A stretch of 64,000 nt of DNA from Harmothoe impar (GCA_947462335.1 OX381721.1:38900488-38964487), one strand, 5' to 3'; counted from the first letter of the stretch, positions 1-10,810 are shown. Translations and numbers: made by a program. Notes: generated by a model not told the origin, from the letters alone.

Positions 1-1420
1 GACAAAAGGCAGTACATGCCTGCAACAGTCGCCCACACCCACCTGCACACCCACACCCACCTGCTCTCTCACAACCACCTGCTCACCCACACCCACCTGC
101 TGGCCTGTTATGGAATAACATACATGTATGACACATGACTTGAGGGTACTTTTTAACAAGGAATTCATTTCTGATGCCAGAATTGACCAATGAATGATTA
201 TAAGGGAGGATTATATCTAAGTACATGATAAGCTACAAATCCAGCTTACCCTGAGTCATCTGTGAGGTCACTCACACGCTCAATCTTTCACAATGCACAG
301 CACAATACACCAGTACCAACCTGATAATCACACCCCACGACGTGTCTCCGTGTGTCTCTCGACGGTACCACTACAAATCCACTTTTAAAACCACAGCCGT
401 CTCTGACCACACCCCAAGTCGTCCTCAGTGTCCATAAACACGCACCACCCTTGGTTGACATCCGACGTCGTCTTGGGTGTCCACAAATGTGTCCCTGGAC
501 TGGACACAACGTCACACACACACATACAACAGCACATCGTACACGGCGTCCTAGTGTACACGAGTCACAACAGTTACACACGTGGCTCCCCACTGCGTCC
601 CCGGGGCGTCTCTCGGAGTTTCCCCAGCGTCCTCACGATGTCCATGTGTGCCCCAACGTGTGCATCTCCAAATGATCAAACCAGCCCTGTCACACCATAC
701 ACATCGTATCCATGGCATGTGTATCATAGTGCCGACCTACTGCCAGTTTGAAAGTCCATCCACATCAGCAGATCGTACACGGCGTCCTCGCCACCTTGCT
801 GCTACTTTCCCGAGGTGGGCGCTCCCCCTCCTCAGGCCAGCTGCCGCCTCACGCTGCCTCCCACGTCGTCCCGGGGCGTCCAAAACTCGCCGTTCAATCT
901 CTTATCAATCCTCCGTAATCCAACCCCGAATTCCTTCCAGCAGAACGCACTTTACAGCTTCAGATGTTAATCTCTCCACTGATCGTATTCTGGGTCCATA
1001 GCCTATTGATTTTATATGGATTAGGTCGGATCTAACAGAGACTCAGGAATACATCGTCTGACATGTTGGGACGCCAACTTGTAGCTGCTTTAATTGCGCA
1101 TGCGCCAACATATAATTTATACACCAGGTGGCAGGTGGGTACTTTGCCACCTTGATTAATATGTAGGATCGCACATAATTTCAACAATATGTAGATATTA
1201 ATTGATGTCAGTAACGTTTGAAGGAGTATTCTTTTTAACAATTAGTGAGGATGGGAATCACAGGGCCGGCTGCAAAAACATTACCAGAACTAGTTCTCAG
1301 TTCCTGTTCCTGCTCCCACCAGGCCAAAAACTAGATCTTGTTAAGTCTTAATTCATGTTTCTATAGAATCCGGCAATTTCCCCGATCATTAACCCTTAAC
1401 GTCAGCATTATGCCAAAAAG
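1..1420. other. gene-free stretch, low-complexity repeats
   Basis: No gene is supported here. Positions 20-110 hold short tandem copies of an ACCCACCTGC-type unit. From 340 to 900 there are irregular short repeats around GTCCTC and GGCGTCC words; the phrase TCGTACACGGCGTCCT occurs near 537 and near 772. Open frames of 101-139 codons across 288-1001 overlap one another on both strands. They give Ser/Pro/His/Thr-rich, low-complexity translations with no motif, so I treat them as chance frames in a decayed minisatellite. Confidence 0.5.
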
Positions 1421-1910
1421 CTACCCAATAAACAAAAAAACGTTATACAACTTTATTTAACGTTTCCAGAGGCGTAGGAAGCAAATCTTTATTGGGGGGC
1501 CCACTCCAACCAACTTTTAATACCAGCTTTTATGCATGATGTATCATATATACACACTTATATATGATTGTATATAAAAGTAGTATTTGACCCCCTTTAG
1601 TTCTGATTGGCCTACCCACTTTTCCCTATGCGGGAGAGGTACAAATTGGAAATAGTGTAATTATATTACAGGTCTTGACAAATTTTTGGGGGGGCCCAAA
1701 CATATTCAGGCCCCCCTTCCTCAGTGATTGGGGGGGCCGGGGCCCCCCTGGCCCCCCCTTTTCCTACGCCACTGAAGTTTCTCTATGGCTCCTTATTATG
1801 GCAAAATGTGATATAACGTTTCTCTATGGCTCCTTATTATGGCAAAACGTTATATATAATGTTAAAACGTTATTTTGACGTAAAATAATGTATTGTTGTT
1901 AGCTGGGTAG
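1421..1910. mobile_element. AACGTT-type MITE with TGGGTAG ends
   Basis: The ends form an imperfect inverted repeat, CTACCCA at the left and TGGGTAG at the right. Both arms are full of AACGTT and ACGTTAT words. The same terminal words (CCAGCTAACAAAAAACGTT type) recur at 14.55 kb, 16.98 kb and, more degraded, at 4.3-5.1 kb and 17.4 kb. There is no coding capacity. A hAT-like element is nested inside at 1467-1774. The superfamily is not clear to me. Confidence 0.6.
1467..1774. mobile_element. hAT-like MITE nested in AACGTT element
   Basis: The left end reads CAGAGGCGTAGGAAG and the right end, reversed, CAGTGGCGTAGGAAA, a close inverted-repeat pair. The flanks AACGTTTC and AAGTTTCT look like a decayed 8-bp target duplication, as expected for hAT. 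The interior is G/C-run rich with no reading frame of note. It splits the surrounding AACGTT element, so it inserted later. Confidence 0.55.
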
Positions 1911-2291
1911 TTATTGATCTGTTGTCACAAATAACTCATTGGTACTGTGTCGGCGCATCATGCTGATCCTTTGGGTGTGCACCAACACCGTAGGGTTGAC
2001 ATAATGGATGAATTCACATTGGAAACTTACTCGTGAGGTAGCCTCCATGCATCATGACGACAAACGGATTATTAAAGCACAATGCGGTCTGGGATGCTGT
2101 TAAATGGAGCTGGCCTACAAGTAGAGTCTACATAACTATGTCTAGGTTTTCCCAAATTTCACAATCCAGGAACTGTAGCTGTCAACTAACTAGTGCACGG
2201 GTGCTTGTGTTGTACTGTGATATAAGCAGTATATTATATAAAGCTACGGCAGTAAGTCCTCTCACAGATATTATACAAAAATATTAAGTAG

Positions 2292-2529
2292 CTGGATGGT
2301 GTTTCTCCACAAATTTGCGGAGGTCCGCAAATTTGCGGAGGTCCGTAAATGCACTCTCCATATATTTATGGAGGTCCGCAAATATATATGGAAATGGTTT
2401 TTTAGTACTTAAGCATACAAATACGGAGCTCCATATATATTTGCGGAGCTCCGCAAATTTATGGAAGCAAATTTGCGGAGCTCCACACATTTGCGGAGCT
2501 CCGCAAATTTGTGGAGAAACACCATCCAG
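2292..2529. mobile_element. palindromic MITE built of TTTGCGGAG modules
   Basis: This is a 238-bp near-palindrome. Both ends begin CTGGATGGTGTTTCTCC in inverted orientation. Each arm carries several copies of a CAAATTTGCGGAG module, written GGAGGTCC in the left arm and GGAGCTCC in the right. A single-stranded copy could fold into a long hairpin. There is no protein-coding capacity, and no target duplication could be read with confidence. Confidence 0.75.
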
Positions 2530-3285
2530 GAGGGGTGAGGGGTTAGTACACTACTTGTGCTTCTACATTATTACGGTGGTGTATGTATTGTAATTATGTA
2601 GGCTGAAAACAAATCCTAGGAAATCTCGAAACATTTTTGAGTCATGACCAGGATGATTTGGGATCCCCTTTGAAAGATTTGCAAGAGAAATGTGACAGGG
2701 TTTCTCCAGTGTTACACAAAAAAAATTGAGTCAAATTTTAGGGGCATTCGCATCCTTTCTATCAATTAACTTGGACACAAGAGAATTAAAAATGGCCTAA
2801 CTTTATATTACGTACACGGCTGTATATCGATGCGGTCCATTAAGCACATTCTCCCACTGTGAGTGTACATCAGATTTGGATACGTGTGAGTGGCTGCATA
2901 CATGTTATAAGCCTTGGACAATGGTAATTATCCTCAACTGATGCGTTGGACAATTACCCTGTCCTTCGCGCATAACCCTTATACGGCAACTCACTCGTAC
3001 CATATCTACCATGAAAATAAAGTTGATTTTCTTTGAAATTACATTGTATAGGCCTAGGACTGTAAAAGATTAAAATGGATTTGCACAAATGCCAAGGGAT
3101 TTATGTACAGTGTCGTGTCAGGTAGACCCAAGAGTCCCCTACATTTATAGTTCCTAAAATAGGAAAACTTCCAATTATCCGTGATTAATAATCATTATAA
3201 TAATCATGTAACAATTTCAACTTCATATTAAATGGTAATATGCAATCTACATGATACAGGAAGCCTGTCAGTAATTCCCATGATA
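2530..3285. other. gene-free stretch
   Basis: I see no gene, RNA or clear repeat here. It is ordinary AT-rich intergenic sequence leading into a TA microsatellite. Confidence 0.5.
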
Positions 3286-3287
3286 TA

Positions 3288-3356
<69 letters not shown>
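3286..3356. repeat. (TA)n microsatellite
   Basis: An almost uninterrupted run of TA dinucleotides. The Tyr-Ile repeat frame on the minus strand is a by-product of the repeat and not a gene. Confidence 0.97.
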
Positions 3357-3358
<2 letters not shown>

Positions 3359-3882
3359 CCAAATTCCCAAATCAAACTTTTTTTCAGCAGAACGCAAAGC
3401 ACTATGTATAGGGTAGACCGCCCATGATGTGACTAGCTGGATGGACTATTGGTACCAATATGCATATATCTCAATCATGGGTGCCATTGATCTTGCGGCC
3501 AATAGGTGGCAACAAGGGACGAACCTGCGGAGTCACTAGACGCCACCCATTCTGTGTGTAATCTTAAATCGCCACTTCTGGCGTAATCTTAAAGTCTTAT
3601 TCTTAGTCTTAAAGTCTTAATAGTACTCACCATTTGAAAAAAAGAAAAGAAGAACAGGGGTTGGGGGGCAGAGCCCCCCATATCAACATAAGATGCCATC
3701 CACAATTAAGATTATGCCAGAAGTGGCGATTTGTATATACAATGCATACAGGCAATAAAGAAAAGCATATGTAGAACTAGGGTCTCAGACCCAGTTTTTC
3801 CGTTTTTTCCACGGGTACGCCAAAACGAAAGAATCACGAGGATCATATCCTCTTCCTGTAAGTCACGGGACACTAGATCTGC

Positions 3883-3920
3883 TATATATAATGTGCTGAG
3901 TAGGACATTCTGTGTCAGTC
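3883..3920 (+). promoter_or_regulatory. candidate TATA/initiator core promoter
   Basis: TATATATAA lies at 3883-3891. A TCAGTC initiator-like word sits at 3915-3920, about 32 bp from the start of the TATA box, which is the usual TATA-to-start spacing in animals. A consensus splice donor follows at 3990. Together these suggest the start of a spliced transcript running rightward, most simply the receptor gene whose coding exon opens with an acceptor at 7.69 kb. The link across the intron is inferred. Confidence 0.45.
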
Positions 3921-3989
3921 AGTGTTACCCATGCTGCTTCCCACCGGCCGACCACAGGGACACAGGGACAGCTTATCATCAAGTGAAAG
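3915..3989 (+). other. candidate non-coding first exon of the receptor gene
   Basis: This stretch follows the TATA/initiator pair and ends GTGAAAG before a perfect GTAAGT donor at 3990. The next good acceptor facing it that leads to a coding exon is CCGATAG before 7696, eleven bases upstream of the receptor start codon. The intron would be 3.7 kb and would include a MITE, a TA microsatellite and a SINE. Only transcript data can confirm the join. Confidence 0.35.
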
Positions 3990-5696
3990 GTAAGTCACTA
4001 TATATCCTCAAACTCAGGGGTCATATTAATTTGTCGTAGCCTATATTGCACTAATGCCGCCTTGGTGAATAATATATTTGCACTGTATCAATCTGGTTAC
4101 TCACCAGGGCTACATGCATTTATGCATCATGACCACGTACGAACAAAGCGTACAACCCATCCCCCTGTTAAAGGAGCAATAATATCACCACTCGCGCAGC
4201 TACCACATATTAGACGAGAACAGCACTAGAATTCTGAGTGGGACACGCTCGGTTATCATGCCGCTTTAAGGGTTGTCCAGTCAGCAAAGAACATTTTTTG
4301 ACGTTTTAAAACGTTTATGATTGGTTAAACATTTAAAGACGTTTCCACATAGTTTGAGAAGGGACCCTGGCTTATAAACGTTATTTAGACGTTAATAAAA
4401 CGTTCCAAATATAGGCTACTACGTGCCAGCACTATCCTATGAAAGTACTTAGCTGGATCTACACATGATTGTTTCAATTAAAAAGTACCATAACAACTAT
4501 GATATTCAAATGTTTCAAACATTGCAGCTGCAATATATTCGATTAAATCAGGATATTGATAATGGGGTCGGATAAATTACCACTCTACCATTTTATGGAC
4601 AATATACAGGAGGTAGACTTACATGAACACCCACTATGTGGGATAAGAAATTACTTAAAGTCTTACACATTCAAACCTTTCATTGTGATATCTATCTTGC
4701 AATGATAGATGATCTATCTCTCTTGAGGTAGAAACATAAGCAGATTCTCATAAATATGGAGGATCTTGTGTAAAGGGTTATTATTTCTGGGGTTACAAAA
4801 TCTCATAGAAAACCAATATATTGACATGTAGTGCAACTTCATTATTAATTTTCTTTGGTGGTTATTATGATGTTAAAGTAAAACATTGGAAAAACCTTTG
4901 AAAAAAATGTTAGAAAAACGTAAAATTGAGTCAACATTTTACGTCCCTTTAACTTTCTTACTCTAACGTTTTCTAACATTTTCACGGCGTTTTTACGTCA
5001 ATAAAACGTGTTTTTGCTAACAGTAAACAAAAAACGTTATACAACATTTTAATAACGTTATATAATGTTTCACTAAGGCTTCTTACTATGGCATAACGTT
5101 ATATAACGTTTTAAAACATTATTTTACATCAAATATTACCCCCGAAGTTCTTGTGAAGATCGCCGTTCTTCCACGACATTATCTTATCTCTCAAGTATCG
5201 GAAATAGGTTCCTGTCTCTGGACATATATTGCATGGCTACATGGTCATATTGCATTGTACTACAATACTTTCACATTTGAACCAATGACAGAAATGCCTG
5301 CATTCGTCTGGTCTCCTATATGGAACTCTTCAAGCACTAATATGGTATGTGTATAGCTAGGGCTTGGCTCGTTATACACAATGTACTATTCTATTCTCTT
5401 GTTAACATTAGTCATGATGCACATACTCGGTGCATCATGTCAACCCTTTAGTGATGTATCTACCCTGTACATTTGGGTGACAAAATCCAGAGTGAATTGA
5501 TATACGATGCGGCTATTAACTGATTAAACTAATAGAAGTGCAGGCATGATTTTCATTGTGTTAAAATCGTCACTATAGTTGGAACTAAGGATTGGCCACT
5601 GCATACATTTATTGGAGTTGACTGTGTACTATGTGTTCATAGTGTATGGATCCACGATTTTAGAGGTGGCGCAGGGTAAACGGGCGGGCAACTACA
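3990..5696. other. probable intron with decayed AACGTT-type repeats
   Basis: No gene is seen. AACGTT/ACGTTTT-rich stretches at 4290-4410 and 4890-5130 are decayed relatives of the 1421-1910 element. A short copy of the dispersed CATCATG-type repeat lies around 4100-4140 and again at 5413-5450. Confidence 0.5.
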
Positions 5697-6028
5697 GGCT
5701 GTGTCTCACGACCTTGGGCCAATGTTTTTGTCTCTGACCGGGTGCCAGCTCTGACCGGGTGCCAGCTCTGACCGGGTGCCAGCTCTGACCGGCCTGAATA
5801 AAATCGGGTTATTTAGGGCAGATGGAGATAGAATTTGGCTGAAAAGGCTAATGGTTGTTATAACTCTCTAAACTAGTCATTAGTTGTGCATTTTTATCAT
5901 CATCTGCCCTAAATAACCCGTTTTTATTCAGGCCGGTCAGAGCTGGCACCCGGTCAGAGCTGGCACCCGGTCAGAGCTGGCACCCAGTCAGAGACAAAAA
6001 CATTGGCCCAAGGTCGTGAGACACAGCC
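5697..6028. mobile_element. 332-bp inverted-repeat MITE, TSD TACA
   Basis: The ends are GGCTGTGTC and GACACAGCC. The inverted repeats run about 130 bp each with very few mismatches and contain three-and-a-half tandem copies of a 17-bp GCTCTGACCGGGTGCCA unit in each arm. Direct TACA repeats flank the element at 5693-5696 and 6029-6032, read as a 4-bp target duplication. A second copy lies at 25551-25818 and a half copy near 17672-17745. There is no coding capacity. Confidence 0.9.
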
Positions 6029-6268
6029 TACACCCTATTTAGGGGCAATCTATGCTAAATTGAGGTAGCAATAACTGGCGTTGATATTCAGTATGGCGAA
6101 AACACATAGGTTTCATAATATGTGGCATGATTAATCGTACATTTCCACTGTAGATATGGCGGCAAGTTGCATTGAAGCCACAATTCTCATCATAATAGAC
6201 CAATCCTGACAGAGACTACAATTGCCTGTGAAGATATAGGTGAAATATACGTCAGGAATCATATGCTG

Positions 6269-6269
<1 letters not shown>

Positions 6270-6341
<72 letters not shown>
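6270..6341. repeat. (TA)n microsatellite
   Basis: A TA dinucleotide run within the probable receptor intron. The Tyr-Ile frame on the minus strand comes from the repeat. Confidence 0.97.
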
Positions 6342-6343
<2 letters not shown>

Positions 6344-6917
6344 CATGTATTAAAGCCATGTGTTTAGCAAGCTGTCAAGTGTACAAACCTATAATAATAT
6401 TATGGTGGCATATAGTTTCCTGTTTGCATTAAGCTAATAGCTGTGGTTGAGTGACATGGGAGTACACACGGCCTGTATATCGGGGGATTAATGTGGTGCA
6501 TGTATCATATGGTATACAGAATAAACAAACATCATAACATGGGATAGACCCGGGGGGTTCCCCTCCCCAATACTTCCCGATACCACACATTTCCTCTCTT
6601 CTCAATCATTTTCTCCTCGCTGTCTACCACACCTCCTTCCCTATCTGCATGTCCTCCGTTGTTCTTTTAGGGGCTGATATTATTTTTGGGGATTTATGAA
6701 TAATGGCCCGCCCCCTCTCTTTTTTTTTCAAAATCCTTTATCCGTCCCTGTTCAGTGTCGTCAGCAGAGAAGCTACTGATGGAGGAGAAACCGGTGTGTT
6801 CTGTAACTTACTATACATTCAGATCTGAGTGTAACTGTTATTATACATTGAGATCTGAGTGTAGTAGCAGAGGTTTAATACATTCTACCTAAGCATAGAG
6901 ATTGGACCATACACTTA

Positions 6918-7210
6918 GTGGTGAGGTGGAGTAGTCGGTTACTCGCTCGCTCACGGACCTGAGAGTCGTGGGTTCGAGCCTCGCCCTGCGTTGACTCAGC
7001 TCTCCATCCTTCTGAGGTTGGTAAAATGAGGAGCACCAGAGACTTATCTCACTGTGCGAAAGTAGGCAAGAGGCAGTGACAAAACAGGTTGGTGACAGCC
7101 ATTAACCTGTAGCGACCACAAGTGACTCCCTTGGGCACTGTGTATGTATCCCGTAGACCTAGTATAGCCCTGTGGTACTTGTGTTCTCTGAGATACACCT
7201 CCTGAAAGCT
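6918..7210 (+). mobile_element. tRNA-derived SINE
   Basis: The head looks like a tRNA gene, with an A-box-like TGGAGTAGTCGG near 6928 and a clean B box GGTTCGAGCC near 6971. It is followed by about 230 bp of non-tRNA body including GGTTGGTAAAATGAG. This arrangement fits a Pol III-driven SINE better than a real tRNA gene: the cloverleaf is incomplete and there is no terminator directly after the head. It lies in the probable first intron of the receptor gene. Confidence 0.6.
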
Positions 7211-7705
7211 AGGGGTTTATAAAGGGGAATTAGCACCCAGCTCCATGTTCATGAGAAAGGCCCAGAAAAGACATGATACCGACTTAATGTCTAACAGAAA
7301 AGGCAGGAGTAACAGCTTACTTCATCTATTAGTATATGTAATCAAACTAACAACATCAACGAAAATATAACATTTCTTTGTATGGCCCCATTAACCCCCT
7401 CCCCTACCCTATAATTATATTGGGCTGAGTCCCTGTCCCACCTTGATATCAGAATCATGAATGAATGATAAAAATATATAAAAAGAAGTGATTTAATGCT
7501 CTATACCCTTATATTATCCTAACCGCTCACTGGCGAGTAACTTGCCACTGTTGCATTCATGTATCATGCTGGCCCAATCAATGAACAGGAATACTTTAGG
7601 CATTAAGAAGTGTTTGAAGGGTTAAGAAGTGTTGATTTGACCATACTTGAAGTAATAATTAATATTCTGTAATTTCTCTTTTTCCCCCCGATAGGTGCTG
7701 TCACC

Positions 7706-9118
7706 ATGAAGTTCCATCCTCCCACGGAACCCCCGCTGTGGGCCTGCCGTGTAGCTTCCTCCCTACTACCGCTTGTATGCACTGGCCTGATGGCAATACT
7801 CAGCCTCATCCTTCTCTTCATCCTGGTCATCCAAATCATCCAGATTCACACCCAGAAAGCCAGATCTACCTTCTTTAACACAGTCCTCGCCAACTTCCTC
7901 GTCATGTCGCTATCCTTCTCAGCTATCGCACGGCCAGTTTTCATTTTACAGAACGATGACTTTGATTCCCGCTACTGCCCTGTCTCAATGTTTGTATTGG
8001 AGCTTGAGACAACAGGGATACCACTAGCACTCTTGATGCTGATTGCTGAACGTGCAGTTTACTTTGCATGCCTTCCCCTCGAGGGGCCAATGGAGATTTA
8101 CAAACGTAGACTGAGTGGTGGGTGGAAGGTCCTCTTGGTGGCTCTGCCATGGATTGGTGGTGCGCTATTAGTATTTGTGAAGAAGTCCAGGGCATTGCTG
8201 TGGCAACCCACAGCACATGATGGCGATATCCCAAAGAGGAAGAATGTTACCCATGGATACCACGGCTGTCAAGAGGCTCGCTCTCCAGAGGAGGGCTTAC
8301 TATATTCAGGCCTGCCACTTGTATACCTCTTAGTGTCCATCACCGTTATGATATACTACTATGGCAAGGCCGACTCCTTCTTTAGAGAGAAGCAAGATGG
8401 ATCCAATGACAATATCCGGGTGGAGAGCACTGATGAGGAGACGGTTGCAGGACGGTCATGGAGACCAATAGTCAAGAGTCAAAGTGCAGATTCAGCGATT
8501 GGTGATCCACCGGAAACCCAAGAACTGCATGACTCAAAACCAACTCTGCAATGCCCAAAAACTCTAAACCCACTTTTGGAGGCAGGCAATAAGATTGGAG
8601 AAGAGAATCCAGTCATTGAGGACAAATCTGATAATAAAACTCCAGAAGACAAGAGCCAGAATCTTCCAAGTCAGAACGTATCACATCAGGAAAGTGCCCA
8701 GGATGGCTCAAGCTGCCAAAGTGCAGATTCAGCAATCGGCGATCCTAAGGAAACCCCGAAACTCCATGAATCAAGACCAAGTCAACCATCAAATTCACTG
8801 TTGGAGCCTGACAATAAGATGCATTTCACATTCGGCATCATGATCCTGCTGGCCCTCACGTGTGGTTGTGTGACTGTAGGTCGTTTTATCATGGTCTGGT
8901 TCCACGGCTGGCAGTATGACAACACCCAATGGTTATACTTTGTCTTGGAGCTTAAGGTGGTTCTTCTGGCCTATTGCCTTCTACCGGATGTCAAACGCTC
9001 ACTGTGCTGCAGAAAGACGAAAGAGGTAGGACATTTTAACTCTTGTACGTCAAATTATGAACTAGGAATGGCTGAGCTGGGAAGCAGCAATTCGGCCATC
9101 AAATCTGAGAGGAATTAG
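7706..9118 (+). CDS. divergent seven-transmembrane receptor (class A GPCR-like)
   Basis: A single-exon reading frame of 470 codons with start context GTCACCATGA, eleven bases after a splice acceptor (CCGATAG at 7695). Seven hydrophobic segments lie near residues 17-46, 56-81, 95-122, 139-158, 197-220, 374-399 and 406-427. Cys91 at the top of helix 3 and Cys188 in the second outer loop could form the usual GPCR disulphide. The DRY position reads Glu115-Arg116-Ala117, and the NPxxY motif of helix 7 is absent, the region reading LLPDVKRSLCC; Cys434-Cys435 could be palmitoylated. The third inner loop is long (about 150 residues), acidic and Ser/Gln-rich, and contains a repeated 24-residue block. 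I infer a plasma-membrane receptor signalling by G protein; no ligand can be proposed. A distant, non-GPCR seven-pass family cannot be excluded. Confidence 0.75.
   Translation: MKFHPPTEPPLWACRVASSLLPLVCTGLMAILSLILLFILVIQIIQIHTQKARSTFFNTVLANFLVMSLSFSAIARPVFILQNDDFDSRYCPVSMFVLELETTGIPLALLMLIAERAVYFACLPLEGPMEIYKRRLSGGWKVLLVALPWIGGALLVFVKKSRALLWQPTAHDGDIPKRKNVTHGYHGCQEARSPEEGLLYSGLPLVYLLVSITVMIYYYGKADSFFREKQDGSNDNIRVESTDEETVAGRSWRPIVKSQSADSAIGDPPETQELHDSKPTLQCPKTLNPLLEAGNKIGEENPVIEDKSDNKTPEDKSQNLPSQNVSHQESAQDGSSCQSADSAIGDPKETPKLHESRPSQPSNSLLEPDNKMHFTFGIMILLALTCGCVTVGRFIMVWFHGWQYDNTQWLYFVLELKVVLLAYCLLPDVKRSLCCRKTKEVGHFNSCTSNYELGMAELGSSNSAIKSERN
8474..8785 (+). repeat. duplicated block inside the receptor's third inner loop
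   Basis: Residues 257-280 and 336-359 share the core QSADSAIGDP, then ET, a His-(Asp/Glu)-Ser triplet and Pro. The DNA of the two blocks is also alike, so this is a tandem duplication within the exon with about 55 residues between copies. The Ser-rich blocks could be phosphorylation or scaffold-binding sites; that is inference. Confidence 0.8.
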
Positions 9119-9653
9119 GAGCACAAAGGCGCTCGTCTGGACATCACCACGAGAGAACCAGCTAGCCAGACATTATCCTGAGCGTTATATTAAAATGAAT
9201 GTGTAATCTTAAACGTTTTAAAATTAAGATAACCAAATTATTCTTTGCATTATCGTAACATACTACATTCAGTGATGCCATCTGGAGGATCAGTATCAAC
9301 TAACTTTCTCTACCAACATTTAGTACTACCACACGCAATTTATACGTCCATTTGGTGATAGATAGTCCAAAATCAGTGAAGCAGTGAATTGTCTTATATT
9401 CTCATAACCCCTCTTTGCTCTAGCCTAATGCCAGATATAGTGCTGTGGTAAATGATGGGATTGAGTATAGGGGTTATTGCAGCAAGTGTACTAAAAAGAC
9501 TAAACATTGTCAAATATATCGAATGTTATACTTCGGGTTATTCAGAACTTGGGCATTGCGGAGACTGGTAGAACCTATTTTTTTCAGAAGATGGGCTTCT
9601 TATAGATGTCCGCCCAGTAATGTGGTCCTATGTAGTCAGACTACAATAAACTA
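9119..9653. other. 3' UTR and downstream sequence, no further gene
   Basis: This follows the receptor stop codon. It is AT-rich and has no supported reading frame beyond short chance ones. It probably belongs to the 3' UTR if the polyadenylation signal at 9963 is used. Confidence 0.4.
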
Positions 9654-9824
9654 CACTGTAAGAAGTTACTGTATTTAAACAGCACAATGTGCTGTACATT
9701 TACATCACTTATTGCTGGAGTTGGTATTACAGCACTATTTGCTGTATAATTACAGCATTATGTACTGTAAATTGGGTCTCCGGAACTGTTGCTGTACATT
9801 TACAGTACATTGTGCTGTAGATTT
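9654..9824. mobile_element. CACTG-ended MITE of TGCTGTA modules
   Basis: The left end CACTGTAAGAAG resembles CACTA/EnSpm-type termini. The interior repeats a palindromic module around CAGCACAATGTGCTGTA and TTACAGCA in both orientations. The right end is not clear and runs into a CTCF-like motif at 9825. There is no coding capacity. Confidence 0.5.
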
Positions 9825-9843
9825 CCGCCACTAGGTGGCAGCA
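9825..9843 (+). promoter_or_regulatory. strong CTCF-like motif
   Basis: CCGCCACTAGGTGGCAGCA matches the core of the bilaterian CTCF consensus (CCASYAGRKGGCA) at every core position. It lies at the edge of a MITE, downstream of the receptor gene. Whether it is bound cannot be known from sequence. Confidence 0.5.
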
Positions 9844-9962
9844 GTAGACCATTTCTGTAGTAATTGACCCAGGGGCACTGCTGTGCCTCAGGGTCTTATA
9901 CGACGGTTCTGAACCCAATTTAAGACATTTTTCCCATCACTTGTATCTGGAATAATTCTGCA

Positions 9963-9968
9963 AATAAA
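9963..9968 (+). terminator. candidate polyadenylation signal
   Basis: AATAAA, 845 bp after the receptor stop codon. It is the first perfect signal I noticed downstream. Use is not proven. Confidence 0.3.
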
Positions 9969-10252
9969 TGTTCCTGCCTAACAAATGTCACTGTTCTATG
10001 TACTGCTGGTCAATGCCAATCTCCCCATACCAGTATTGTATATGTGGGTTTGCTCAAATGCTCAAAAAAGGCATTTAAAAAAGTGTCACTTTTAGCTTTT
10101 TTTGCACAAATTCCTTTAGCATTGCAGGTATAGGAAAAACCTCCCTCTGATGTCCTCCACCAACTTGTCAAGCCCATAGAGTTCCATGTTAAAGCAGCCA
10201 GGAACGCTTTTTTGAGACGGTATATGAGACGCCTTGTGATTACCTCCCTCTA

Positions 10253-10257
<5 letters not shown>

Positions 10258-10283
<26 letters not shown>

Positions 10284-10457
10284 TTCTTTTTCAAACTTTT
10301 TTTTTTTCCAAACTTCTTTTTTTTCAAACTTCGTTTTTTCCAAACTTTGTTTTTTCAAAACTTTTTTTTTCAAAACTTTTTTTTTCCCAATTTTTTTCCC
10401 TCCCTCCCTCCCTCCCTCCCTCCCTCCCTCCCTCCCTCCCTCCCTCCCTCCCTCCCA
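10258..10457. repeat. poly-T and (CCCT)n simple repeat block
   Basis: About 27 T, then imperfect T8-CAAACTT units, then a run of roughly 14 CCCT units up to 10457. The Gly-Arg-Glu-rich minus-strand frame and the Phe/Pro/Ser plus-strand frame arise from these repeats. Confidence 0.95.
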
Positions 10458-10810
10458 ATGGGTCATGAGTTCAAATCCATGTCTAGGCTTTTTTGTTCAC
10501 ACATAATTTTAACATGTATTTTTTGGTAGGTCAAAAATTGTGATAGTATACAATTCGGTTTTATGACCCCTAAAACACCAAATATCTGTCATGACAGGAA
10601 CCAGCTTCAGCTAATCAGCAGGCTTCTATAGTTAGCAGAGGAAAGAGCACTGGTACCAGACAAGATGGCGCTGTACAGTGATCATCTAGCTAATGCGGAA
10701 TAGGCCGATCCTATAAGCTGCACTGGCGATCTGATTTGCGTAATATACGCGGCTTCTGCGTGAGAATTTATGGTACAATATAGCATCTCAGGAGGAGTCT
10801 AAAATTGTTA

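Noticed and set aside
288..1001. Four overlapping frames of 101-139 codons.
   Set aside because: They lie on both strands in low-complexity sequence with no motif, splice partner or codon signal.
3185..6346. Tyr-Ile repeat frames on the minus strand.
   Set aside because: Translation of (TA)n microsatellites.
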